A program made the position numbers and the translations under genes. 64,000 bases of DNA from positions 23,767 through 87,766 of the forward strand of contig CAJGBR010000001.1 in NCBI GenBank assembly GCA_904501625.1. Direction: 5' to 3'. Below the pieces are notes generated by a model. That model was not told where the DNA came from, searched no databases, and saw nothing but the letters and a program-made list of their open reading frames with translations. Below, one piece after another: positions 7,905 through 15,813 of this stretch (position 1 is the first letter of the stretch; each line of letters starts with the position of its first letter). The DNA comes from an uncultured Rikenellaceae bacterium. GTDB lineage: Bacteria > Bacteroidota > Bacteroidia > Bacteroidales > Rikenellaceae.

Positions 7905-10235
7905 ATGTACACTCAACAAAACGACAATAACGAACAGATAAACAATTCAATAACTATTCAGGAGTTCTATCTGATCTGTAAATCACACTGGAAACTATTT
8001 GTCGGATCTATTATTATTTCTCTGGCCATAGCATTCCTTTATCTATCTGTTGTTCAACCTATATACACACGAACTGCGACTATTTTGGTTAAAGACAACG
8101 ACAGAGACAAATCCATAAACGGTCTATCTTTATCTGAAATGGGCCTGACCAGCGGATCAATAAACCTTAATAACGAACTCATCATATTCAGATCACTGAC
8201 TATGATGCAGAATGTCGTGAAACACTTGAACCTAACAACTCAGTATGAGGAGACAAAAGCACTTCGCAAAAATGTCCTTTATGGCAAGAATCTGCCTGTA
8301 AACGTTATGATTACAGGTATTCCCGAAGAACTCAGCATACAGTTCGAAATGAAAATCAATGATGACAAAAATGTCACATTATCAAAATTCGTTCGCGGGA
8401 AAGACAAAATCTCTTCAGACCCAATCACGTGCCAATTCGACCAGGCCATCACTACTCCCATCGGGAAATTGGTTGTCACTAAAACCGAAACTTTTGAACC
8501 TGAACGTACGATTACAGTCTACCGCAAAGGTCTATACAGAACGACTAACGAATTTATGAAAAAACTCTCTGTCGTAAGACACGACAAAATATCAACTGTC
8601 GTAGACCTCACAATGAACGACTACTCGAACGAACGTGCAGACGATGTACTCAATAGTCTGATTTCAATCTACAATGAAAACTGGCTCAACGATAAAAACC
8701 GTGTAGCAATCAATACAGCCAAGTTCATTGACAATCGTCTTAAGTCCCTCAAATTCGAACTCGATAGTGTCGACCAGGCAATATCATCATTCAAAAGCGA
8801 AAACTTGATTCCTGATATTGAGGCTGCATCTAATATCTATATGCACAAAAGCGATCGTGCCGATGCTGAATTAATGGCTCTGAACAATCGTCTATATATG
8901 TGTAATTATATCCTCGATTACATCAAACAGAATCCTGACGAGCTGATGCCTGCAACAACAGGTATGGATAACAGTACCATCGAATCGCTTATCAGCGAGT
9001 TCAACACTAAAATGATGCGTCGAAATCGCTGGGTACTCAACAGTAGCGAACGAAACCCTTTGGTGAAAGATATTGACCAAGAACTTAATTCGGTTCGCAA
9101 CTCAATCGTCGAATCAATAAAAACTCAGATTCTGACCCTTAACACCCAAATTCAGAACATTAATAAAGAGAATTCTCAAAACACGACCAAGATTGCAGCA
9201 AGTCCGAATCAGGCTGCCTACCTCATCTCCGTCGAACGACTCCAGAAAGTCAAGGAATCTCTCTACTTCTATTTGTTGCAAAAACTCGAAGAGACTCAAC
9301 TCAATCAGGTATTCTCAGCATATAACACAAACGTGATTACAAGTCCTCACGGTACTCGTATTCCGACTTCTCCGAGAAGAATGATTTTTATATTTATGGC
9401 ATTGGTTTTCGGCGTAGGAGCTCCGATAGTGTTCCTCTATCTCAAGGAGACACTCAATACCAAAGTTCGCAATCGCGAAGACCTGAAACATCTTTCGATA
9501 CCAATTATCGGGGAAATTCCGACTCATACCGAAAAAAGAGGTCTTAAACTCATTAATAAAAATTCTGACAACTACGAAATTGTCGTTGAACAAACTAACC
9601 GCAACGTCATCAATGAAGCATTCCGTGTACTGAGAACAAATGTCGACTTTATGATGACTAAGAATTCATCAGCAAACGTATTAATATTCACCTCTTTCAA
9701 TCCAGGTAGCGGAAAATCATTCATCTCAATGAATATGGCAGTCAGCCTCGCTATCAAAGGTAAGAAGATTCTGGTTATCGATGGTGACCTCAGACGAGGT
9801 TCACTCTCAGGATATGTCGGTTCTCCACAAAAGGGTATTTCAAACTACCTGGCTCAGCAAACCGATGACATCAGCAAGTTGATTATACCAATGGAAGGTC
9901 ACGAAAAATTGCACATACTGCCCGTTGGAACCATTCCTCCAAATCCGACTGAACTGATTGAAACTCAGAGATTCAAGGAACTAATAAACTCACTCCGAGA
10001 TAAGTACGAATATATAATCATTGATTGTCCTCCAATCAACATCGTAGCCGATACACAAATCATCGAAATGGTTGCCGACAGAACAATGTTTATTATTCGT
10101 GCAGGCCTTATGGATCGTAATTTGCTGCCTGAACTCGAACGAATCTATCGTAACAATGTCTACAAGAATATGTCAATTATTATGAATGCGACCACTTCGA
10201 ACGAACGATATGGTTATGGTTACTACAAAAACTAG
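7905..10235 (+). CDS. Polysaccharide co-polymerase fused to BY-kinase, Wzc-like
   Basis: A 776-residue inner membrane protein. The N-terminal Wzz-type domain has a first membrane segment near residues 30-50, then a long coiled-coil-rich periplasmic part. The second membrane segment starts after a TSPRR motif near residue 490. The cytosolic kinase domain shows Walker A (PGSGKS), Walker A' (ILVIDGDLRRG) and Walker B (YIIIDCPP). The protein ends in a cluster of four Tyr within RYGYGYYKN, the autophosphorylation tail. Wzc-type proteins control chain length and export through cycles of tyrosine phosphorylation; the phosphatase follows directly. Confidence 0.93.
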   Translation: MYTQQNDNNEQINNSITIQEFYLICKSHWKLFVGSIIISLAIAFLYLSVVQPIYTRTATILVKDNDRDKSINGLSLSEMGLTSGSINLNNELIIFRSLTMMQNVVKHLNLTTQYEETKALRKNVLYGKNLPVNVMITGIPEELSIQFEMKINDDKNVTLSKFVRGKDKISSDPITCQFDQAITTPIGKLVVTKTETFEPERTITVYRKGLYRTTNEFMKKLSVVRHDKISTVVDLTMNDYSNERADDVLNSLISIYNENWLNDKNRVAINTAKFIDNRLKSLKFELDSVDQAISSFKSENLIPDIEAASNIYMHKSDRADAELMALNNRLYMCNYILDYIKQNPDELMPATTGMDNSTIESLISEFNTKMMRRNRWVLNSSERNPLVKDIDQELNSVRNSIVESIKTQILTLNTQIQNINKENSQNTTKIAASPNQAAYLISVERLQKVKESLYFYLLQKLEETQLNQVFSAYNTNVITSPHGTRIPTSPRRMIFIFMALVFGVGAPIVFLYLKETLNTKVRNREDLKHLSIPIIGEIPTHTEKRGLKLINKNSDNYEIVVEQTNRNVINEAFRVLRTNVDFMMTKNSSANVLIFTSFNPGSGKSFISMNMAVSLAIKGKKILVIDGDLRRGSLSGYVGSPQKGISNYLAQQTDDISKLIIPMEGHEKLHILPVGTIPPNPTELIETQRFKELINSLRDKYEYIIIDCPPINIVADTQIIEMVADRTMFIIRAGLMDRNLLPELERIYRNNVYKNMSIIMNATTSNERYGYGYYKN

Positions 10236-10241
10236 TTGCAT

Positions 10242-10955
10242 ATGTGGCCATTCTCAAAGAAGATTTCGCTAAATGAACAGCATCTGCTGACAGCCTGGAC
10301 CGACCATCACACCCACCTCTTGTATGGGGTAGATGATGGTGTAAAGACTATCGATGAATCGCTGACAACTCTGACCGAGTATGAAAATCTCGGCATTCAG
10401 GAGATTTGGTGTACACCTCATATTATGGAAGACATTCCAAACACGACAGAGATTCTGCTCAATAGATTCAACGAACTAAAACAAGCCTATTCTGGCAAAA
10501 TCAAGTTACACTTGGCCGCTGAGTATATGATTGATAATCTTTTCAGCGAACGTCTTGATAATAAGGATTTGTTGCCCATTGCAGGTGTAAATCTGTTGGT
10601 AGAGACATCTTATTATAATCCGCCTCTCGATTTCGAATTCACAATAAAACGGGTTAAATCATTGGGATTCCATCCACTGCTGGCACACCCAGAACGATAC
10701 AGGTATATGACACAAGATTATTACCTGAAACTCAAAAAAGAGTTTAATGTGAAATTCCAATTGAATCTTGCATCGTTGTTCGGGCTGTATGGTCAGAGTG
10801 CAAAAAACAATGCAGAATGGTTGCTCAAACAAAATTTGTATAACGTTGCCGGATCTGATATGCACAACGTACTGATACTGAAAAAGATTGGAGAGAGTAC
10901 ATTCTCTACAGATACGATCAAACGACTGACAGAACTATTACAGAAAAAATTGTAG
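10242..10955 (+). CDS. PHP-type tyrosine phosphatase, CpsB/YwqE-like
   Basis: A 237-residue PHP-domain protein counted from the ATG at 10242; a TTG at 10236 directly after the kinase stop is an alternative start. Metal-binding motifs are DHHTHLLYGVDDG near the start, WCTPHIM, LAHPERY and AGSDMHN, all four in the expected order. CpsB/YwqE enzymes use a manganese-type site to dephosphorylate the Tyr tail of BY-kinases. The neighbouring kinase is therefore the likely substrate, and Wza-Wzc-phosphatase form one operon that ends at the terminator near 11030. Confidence 0.92.
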   Translation: MWPFSKKISLNEQHLLTAWTDHHTHLLYGVDDGVKTIDESLTTLTEYENLGIQEIWCTPHIMEDIPNTTEILLNRFNELKQAYSGKIKLHLAAEYMIDNLFSERLDNKDLLPIAGVNLLVETSYYNPPLDFEFTIKRVKSLGFHPLLAHPERYRYMTQDYYLKLKKEFNVKFQLNLASLFGLYGQSAKNNAEWLLKQNLYNVAGSDMHNVLILKKIGESTFSTDTIKRLTELLQKKL

Positions 10956-11000
10956 TTCTGACTCTATCTTCACTTACAACTAGACTCAACATTATTATAC

Positions 11001-11040
11001 AAAAAAAGAACTCCGCCTGATGTAGACGGAGTTTTTCTTT
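11001..11040 (+). terminator. Bidirectional terminator after the phosphatase gene and rpmH
   Basis: AACTCCG pairs with CGGAGTT. A T-run follows on the plus strand, and an A-run before the stem gives a T-run on the minus strand, so it serves both convergent genes. Confidence 0.85.
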
Positions 11041-11077
11041 CGATTTCGTAACACCTCTAATGTGTCACACTCGGATT

Positions 11078-11233
11078 CTAACGGTGACGCAATTCGCTTG
11101 ATACAGTCAATTTTTTGCGACCTTTAGCACGACGTGCTGCCAAAACTTTGCGACCATTTACAGTCGACATTCTTTCACGGAATCCGTGTTTATTTCTTCT
11201 TTTTCTTTGTGAAGGCTGAAATGTCCTTTTCAT
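11078..11233 (-). CDS. rpmH: 50S ribosomal protein L34
   Basis: A 51-residue, very basic protein read from the ATG at 11233 to the TAG at 11078. It begins MKRTFQPSQRKRRNKHGF and continues with RMSTVNGRKVLAARRAKGRKKL, the universal L34 pattern. The C-terminal extension SSELRHR is short. L34 is part of the large ribosomal subunit. Here it is a single gene with its own promoter and terminator. It is not beside rnpA or dnaA, so its presence does not mark the origin. Confidence 0.97.
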   Translation of the reverse strand: MKRTFQPSQRKRRNKHGFRERMSTVNGRKVLAARRAKGRKKLTVSSELRHR

Positions 11234-11275
11234 AGTTACTATATTTTATTAGTTTTTATTCCACTTTGCGAGGTG

Positions 11276-11307
11276 CAAAGGTAAACTATTTTTTGTTTTT
11301 TACCAAA
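11276..11307 (-). promoter_or_regulatory. Promoter of rpmH
   Basis: On the minus strand TTTG (11307-11304), 20 bases, then TACCTTTG (11283-11276). A full match to the Bacteroidota pattern, about 43 bases before the rpmH ATG. Confidence 0.8.
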
Positions 11308-11329
11308 TTTTTTACTCTTTTTCGCAATT

Positions 11330-13783
11330 TTACTTTTGCATTTGGGTTATATCCGCACTATCATCTTGAGAATCACCAATCAGGTGGCGACAGAAATAAT
11401 CACCCATTTTCCAGAAGAAATACTCATTCATCTGACCGAAACTGTGACGTTGACCCGGCAGTAAAACATATTCAAAACGCTTTCCGGCTTTAATCAAAGC
11501 ATCAACAACTCGGATTGTATTTGCAGGGTTCACATTATTATCCATATCTCCTGTGACCAACATCAGATGACCTTTCAAACGAGGTGCTAATTCTGAATTA
11601 CCCTTGATCGAGTAACGGAATGTTGTATCACCCTTTTCAGAGATTGACTCAGTTACACCGTGGTGTTTCTCACTCCACCAACGATTGTAGATACTATTTT
11701 CGTGGTTTCCGGCACAAGACACTGCCACCTTAAAGAAGTTAGGATAGCTCAAAATTGCTGCCGTAGACATAAATCCACCACCTGAGTGTCCGTGAATTCC
11801 GACCTTGTTTATATCAATAAATTTGTGTCGTGCAGCAAGTTGTCTAACAGCTTCAACCTTATCTGCAAGTCCGTAATCTCTCAAGTTACCGTAGCCATAA
11901 TTATGATACCATTTCGAACGTGAAGGGTGTCCACCTCGGTTACCAACTGTGACCACAATAAATCCAAACTGAGCCAAACGGTCTGTTCTGATTGAGAAAT
12001 TAAAACGGCTGTCTACAGCTTCAGTCTGCGGACCCGGATATACATACTCAATAATCGGATACAATTTTGTCGAATCAAAATCATATGGTTTATACATTAC
12101 TCCATAGAGGTCTGTGATTCCGTCTGCAGCCTTAACTTTAAATGCTTCAGGATAACGGTAACCAGCAGCAAGCAACGACGACATATCGGCAGTCTCAAGA
12201 TCCATTAACTTATTACCGGCACGATCATACAACGCACTCGCAGGTGCTCGGTCGACACGTGAATGATTATCAATAAACCAGCGGCTATCATCATCTGTCT
12301 GAATCGAGTGGTCGGCATCACCTGGAGTCAACAACGTAACTGCACCACCATTAAGACTAACCTTATACAAATGCAAATAGTAAGGATTTTCATTCTTTTC
12401 GCGACCATTTGCAGTAAAATACACCTCGTTTGCAGTCTCGTCTACACCCAATATCTTTTCAACGTGATACTCTCCAGTGGTTAACTGACGAATCACATTT
12501 CCCTCATTATCATACAAATAAAGATGTGCCCAACCATCACGTTCACTCCAATGCACAAATTGTGTAAAATTCTTTATCGGTTGCATTGGGCGAACATCAA
12601 CATATGTATTCATTCTTTCTTCAATCAGAGTACGAGGTTCTGCCGTAGCTACGTTCACCTCACAAATATCTATACGTTTCAAATCACGGCTCGTAATCGT
12701 CACATAGAATTTTTCATTTGTTCCCAACCACAATGAAAATTTATGTTCCTTCTTATGAGCATCAAGTTGTAATGCAGGTTTACGATTCAGTTCTACGGTT
12801 TGGTCCTTAAATCTTGACAAATCGACCTCTTTACGAATCTTGGTTGCCACATCAAACAGGTACAAATGATAAGGTATTCCCTTCTCACCTGGCATCATAT
12901 ATTTATATTCCTCAAGTTTAGGACGAGGAGTTGACAATGAATTAATCACCCAGAAATTTTTAATCTTACGTTGATCTCTCACCACTGTTACAAAATGTTT
13001 CGAATCAGGAGACCATACAACTGATACGTTTCTGCGTTTTGATTTTTCTTCTTTGATTTTCTTTTCATCAAACTCTTCACTGTCATCATATCCACCACCA
13101 AATTGGAAGTGACGTTCGCCATCTTTTGTCAACTGATGCTCAACGACAGTCGAGTCTTTCGAATTTCGTTTGAGTTTCTCGTAGTCTTCACGATTCATCA
13201 TATAAAGATTATATTCACGAGAGAACAAGATTGTCTGACCATCAGGAGAAAAACTTGCCCAATTCAAATCAGCAGTATCTTTCTTATACTCAATCTCTTT
13301 CAGCAAACGACCTACTATATCGTACTCAAATCTAAAAGTTTTTGTTTCAGATTTAATTTTACCCGTACTATCTTTTTTGTACTCTTTTTTTGTACTACTC
13401 AAATCGAACGTAAATTTCTTTCCATCTTCCGAGAATTTGAAAGTCATTTTAGGCAGATGTTGTGCATCATACGGATCACCCGTAATTCGCGTAAGGTCAG
13501 CTGCCATCTGCACCTCGTCGAACAGGGGTTTGCGTTCGCGTTTGGCAGGTGCAACCAACCAATATTTTGTTCCGTTTGATGTTCGATACTGATACCAGAA
13601 TTGTTGACCGTCACCAATCCAGTTCGGAGTGACAGAGGTGCTATATATCAGATTTTTCATCCTGTCCGTCGAGAATTGTGCGGGCAGATCATAGTTGCTC
13701 TTTCTAATAGGCTCATTAGCTTGCAGAACAACACTCGGCAATAACATAGCCGATGCAACAAAGGTGAGTAATTTTAATTTCAT
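11330..13783 (-). CDS. Secreted S9 family serine peptidase
   Basis: An 817-residue protein with a signal peptide (about residues 1-22, ending QANEP). A long beta-propeller region carries WSPDSKHF and SERDGWAHLYLYD repeats. The C-terminal alpha/beta-hydrolase domain has the nucleophile in GHSGGGF, the acid in TGDMDNNVN and the His in GQRHSFG. It belongs to the prolyl oligopeptidase clan. I do not see the paired Glu motif of DPP IV, so its specificity is open. It would act in the periplasm or at the surface on peptides. It appears to be a single gene, separated from aspA by a terminator. Confidence 0.88.
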   Translation of the reverse strand: MKLKLLTFVASAMLLPSVVLQANEPIRKSNYDLPAQFSTDRMKNLIYSTSVTPNWIGDGQQFWYQYRTSNGTKYWLVAPAKRERKPLFDEVQMAADLTRITGDPYDAQHLPKMTFKFSEDGKKFTFDLSSTKKEYKKDSTGKIKSETKTFRFEYDIVGRLLKEIEYKKDTADLNWASFSPDGQTILFSREYNLYMMNREDYEKLKRNSKDSTVVEHQLTKDGERHFQFGGGYDDSEEFDEKKIKEEKSKRRNVSVVWSPDSKHFVTVVRDQRKIKNFWVINSLSTPRPKLEEYKYMMPGEKGIPYHLYLFDVATKIRKEVDLSRFKDQTVELNRKPALQLDAHKKEHKFSLWLGTNEKFYVTITSRDLKRIDICEVNVATAEPRTLIEERMNTYVDVRPMQPIKNFTQFVHWSERDGWAHLYLYDNEGNVIRQLTTGEYHVEKILGVDETANEVYFTANGREKNENPYYLHLYKVSLNGGAVTLLTPGDADHSIQTDDDSRWFIDNHSRVDRAPASALYDRAGNKLMDLETADMSSLLAAGYRYPEAFKVKAADGITDLYGVMYKPYDFDSTKLYPIIEYVYPGPQTEAVDSRFNFSIRTDRLAQFGFIVVTVGNRGGHPSRSKWYHNYGYGNLRDYGLADKVEAVRQLAARHKFIDINKVGIHGHSGGGFMSTAAILSYPNFFKVAVSCAGNHENSIYNRWWSEKHHGVTESISEKGDTTFRYSIKGNSELAPRLKGHLMLVTGDMDNNVNPANTIRVVDALIKAGKRFEYVLLPGQRHSFGQMNEYFFWKMGDYFCRHLIGDSQDDSADITQMQK

Positions 13784-13817
13784 ATAAACTATTTTATTAC
13801 ATTTTTCTTTTAAGCCA

Positions 13818-13825
13818 CAAAATTA
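13818..13825 (-). promoter_or_regulatory. Possible -7 element for the S9 peptidase gene
   Basis: The minus strand reads TAATTTTG, 34 bases before the ATG. The fit to TAnnTTTG is good, but the -33 region is not convincing. Confidence 0.4.
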
Positions 13826-13859
13826 CACTTTTTTTATGAATTAACCTTTCTCACAACAA

Positions 13860-13894
13860 AACAAAAAGTGGACATCCACTGAAGAATGTCCACT
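13860..13894 (-). terminator. Terminator of aspA
   Basis: AGTGGACAT pairs with ATGTCCACT over nine base pairs. On the minus strand a T-run follows. It lies about 30 bases after the aspA stop. Confidence 0.88.
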
Positions 13895-13922
13895 CAATAG
13901 TTATTTAAAAATTAAGCCTCGA

Positions 13923-15362
13923 TTATTTACCTTTAGGCATTTTGCGAGGTTTAACCATATTTTCAGGTTTCAAAATTTTGTCCAATTCATCTTTAGCCAT
14001 CAAACCTTGTTCGAGTACCAAGTCATAGACTCCGCAACCTGAAACCAAAGCTTCCTTAGCCAATACAGTTGAAGTTTCATAGCCCAGATATGGATTCAAT
14101 GCAGTCACCAAACCGATGCTGTTGTAAACCATATTCTTCAGGTGTTCTACGTTTGCAGTGATACCGTTGATACAACGTTCACGCAAAGTATTCATACCAT
14201 TAATCAACATTTCGATTGATTCGAAGATACTTTGTACGATAACCGGTTCCATAACGTTGAGTTCCAACTGACCAGCTTCAGCTGCGAAAGTTACTGTCAA
14301 GTCATTACCGATAACCTTGAATGCGATTTGGTTAACAACTTCCGGAATAACAGGATTAACCTTACCTGGCATAATTGATGAACCTGGTTGCATCGGAGGC
14401 AAATTGATTTCGCCCAAACCTGTACGAGGACCTGATGACATCAAACGCAAGTCGTTACAGATTTTTGAAAGTTTCACTGCCAAACGTTTAACGGCTGACG
14501 AGTAGATAACATAAGAACCTGTATCGTTAGTTGCTTCGATCATATTGCTTGCAGCAACAATCGGCATACCTGTGAGTTCACACAAGTGTTTGATACACAA
14601 CGGTGTGTAGTCAGGGTCTGAGTTGATACCTGTACCGATTGCAGTTGCACCCATATTCATTTCATAGAACAATTTTGCATTTTGTTCGAGGCGTTCGATT
14701 TCTTCAGTCAGAGTAGCTGCATAAGCGTCGAATTCTTGTCCCAAAGTTACAGGCACTGCGTCTTGCAACTGAGTACGGCCCATTTTGATAACATCTTTGA
14801 ATTCTTGACCTTTAGCTTCAAATGCAGCGATAAGGTCTTTCAATGCAGCAACGAGTTTTGGATTTGAGTTCAAAATAGCCAAACGAATTGCTGAAGGATA
14901 AGCATCGTTTGTAGATTGAGCCAAGTTTACGTGGTTATTCGGGTGGCAATATTCATATTCGCCTTTATTGTGACCCAAAATTTCGAGAGCCAAGTTTGCA
15001 ATTACTTCGTTCGCGTTCATATTTGTTGAAGTACCCGCACCACCTTGTACCATATCCACTACGAAGTGGTTGTGGAGTTCACCGTTTTCAATGCGTTTAC
15101 AAGCTTCAACGATAGCATCTGCTATTTTAGCATCCATTACTCCGAGGTCTTTGTTTGCCAAAGCAGCAGCTTCTTTTACCACTGCCAATGCTTTGATAAA
15201 CTCAGGATAGAAGTAAAGTCTAGATCTTGAAATGTCAAAGTTTTCGAGTGCACGCAATGTTTGAATACCAAAGTAATACTCTACAGGCACTTCTTTGTAA
15301 CCCAAAAGGTCGTGTTCGGTTCTTGTTTTTCCCGAAAGTTCTGATTTAGTAATATCCATCAT
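13923..15362 (-). CDS. aspA: Aspartate ammonia-lyase
   Basis: A 479-residue member of the fumarase/aspartase superfamily. The signature GSSIMPGKVNP is followed by VIPEVVNQIAFKVIGND, which fits aspartases better than class II fumarases. QGGAGTSTNMNANEV and HPNNHVNLAQSTND are the other active-site stretches. The enzyme deaminates aspartate to fumarate plus ammonia in the cytosol. In an anaerobe this supplies fumarate as an electron acceptor. A second ATG at 15359 is an equally possible start. The gene has its own terminator and a TATCTTTG element upstream. Confidence 0.93.
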   Translation of the reverse strand: MMDITKSELSGKTRTEHDLLGYKEVPVEYYFGIQTLRALENFDISRSRLYFYPEFIKALAVVKEAAALANKDLGVMDAKIADAIVEACKRIENGELHNHFVVDMVQGGAGTSTNMNANEVIANLALEILGHNKGEYEYCHPNNHVNLAQSTNDAYPSAIRLAILNSNPKLVAALKDLIAAFEAKGQEFKDVIKMGRTQLQDAVPVTLGQEFDAYAATLTEEIERLEQNAKLFYEMNMGATAIGTGINSDPDYTPLCIKHLCELTGMPIVAASNMIEATNDTGSYVIYSSAVKRLAVKLSKICNDLRLMSSGPRTGLGEINLPPMQPGSSIMPGKVNPVIPEVVNQIAFKVIGNDLTVTFAAEAGQLELNVMEPVIVQSIFESIEMLINGMNTLRERCINGITANVEHLKNMVYNSIGLVTALNPYLGYETSTVLAKEALVSGCGVYDLVLEQGLMAKDELDKILKPENMVKPRKMPKGK

Positions 15363-15389
15363 TTACAGATTTTGATAATTTATGATTCG

Positions 15390-15397
15390 CAAAGATA
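15390..15397 (-). promoter_or_regulatory. -7 element of aspA
   Basis: The minus strand reads TATCTTTG, 27 bases before the aspA start. There is no TTTG at the usual -33 spacing. Confidence 0.55.
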
Positions 15398-15459
15398 ATG
15401 TTATTTTTTTCAAAAAAGAATAGAAACGTCCAAATAATTCAAAAATCAGAGATATAAAA

Positions 15460-15493
15460 AGAAAAAAGAGATGATTTCTATAAATCATCTCTT
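15460..15493 (-). terminator. Terminator of tRNA-Asn
   Basis: AAGAGATGATTT pairs with AAATCATCTCTT over 12 base pairs around a 4-base loop. A T-run follows on the minus strand, starting 10 bases after the tRNA 3' end. Confidence 0.9.
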
Positions 15494-15502
15494 CAAGTGG
15501 TG

Positions 15503-15576
15503 CTCCTCAACTAGGACTTGAACCTAGGACCCCCTGATTAACAGTCAGGTGCTCTAACCAACTGAGCTATTGAGGA
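15503..15576 (-). tRNA. tRNA-Asn (GTT)
   Basis: On the minus strand the acceptor arm TCCTCAA pairs with TTGAGGA, and the discriminator base is G. The anticodon stem CCTGA/TCAGG holds the loop CTGTTAA, giving anticodon GTT. The T arm is CCTAG/CTAGG. CCA is not encoded at the 3' end. Confidence 0.95.
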
Positions 15577-15640
15577 ATTTTATTTTAAGCAACGATAATT
15601 CTAACACACTTAACCGCCCAATCACCTCTCAATTGCGATG

Positions 15641-15671
15641 CAAAGATATGACAAGTTTTTTTATCTGCAAA
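15641..15671 (-). promoter_or_regulatory. Promoter of tRNA-Asn
   Basis: Minus strand TTTG (15671-15668), 19 bases, TATCTTTG (15648-15641). It lies about 65 bases before the tRNA 5' end, so a leader must be removed by processing. Confidence 0.75.
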
Positions 15672-15741
15672 ATTTTTTCAAAACTTTTTTTTATTTTTTT
15701 TAAAAATTTCTTGTTCTAACCATTTTTCAAACCTCTAACTA

Positions 15742-15772
15742 TTGTAAATACACCTCTATTTGTATACCTTTG
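15742..15772 (+). promoter_or_regulatory. Promoter of the DPP IV gene
   Basis: TTG at 15742-15744, 20 bases, then TACCTTTG at 15765-15772. It overlaps the upstream in-frame ATG at 15760, which therefore cannot be the start. Confidence 0.75.
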
Positions 15773-15813
15773 TAGACCCTTATTTAGGAGAAATTTTTAA
15801 ACTTATTAACAAT

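Noticed and set aside
11078..11233. Replication origin near rpmH
   Set aside because: No rnpA, dnaA or DnaA-box cluster is nearby; rpmH is separate from them here.
11266..11493. Plus-strand frame overlapping the 3' end of the S9 peptidase gene
   Set aside because: It starts on the rpmH promoter and runs antisense to well-supported coding sequence; no family pattern.
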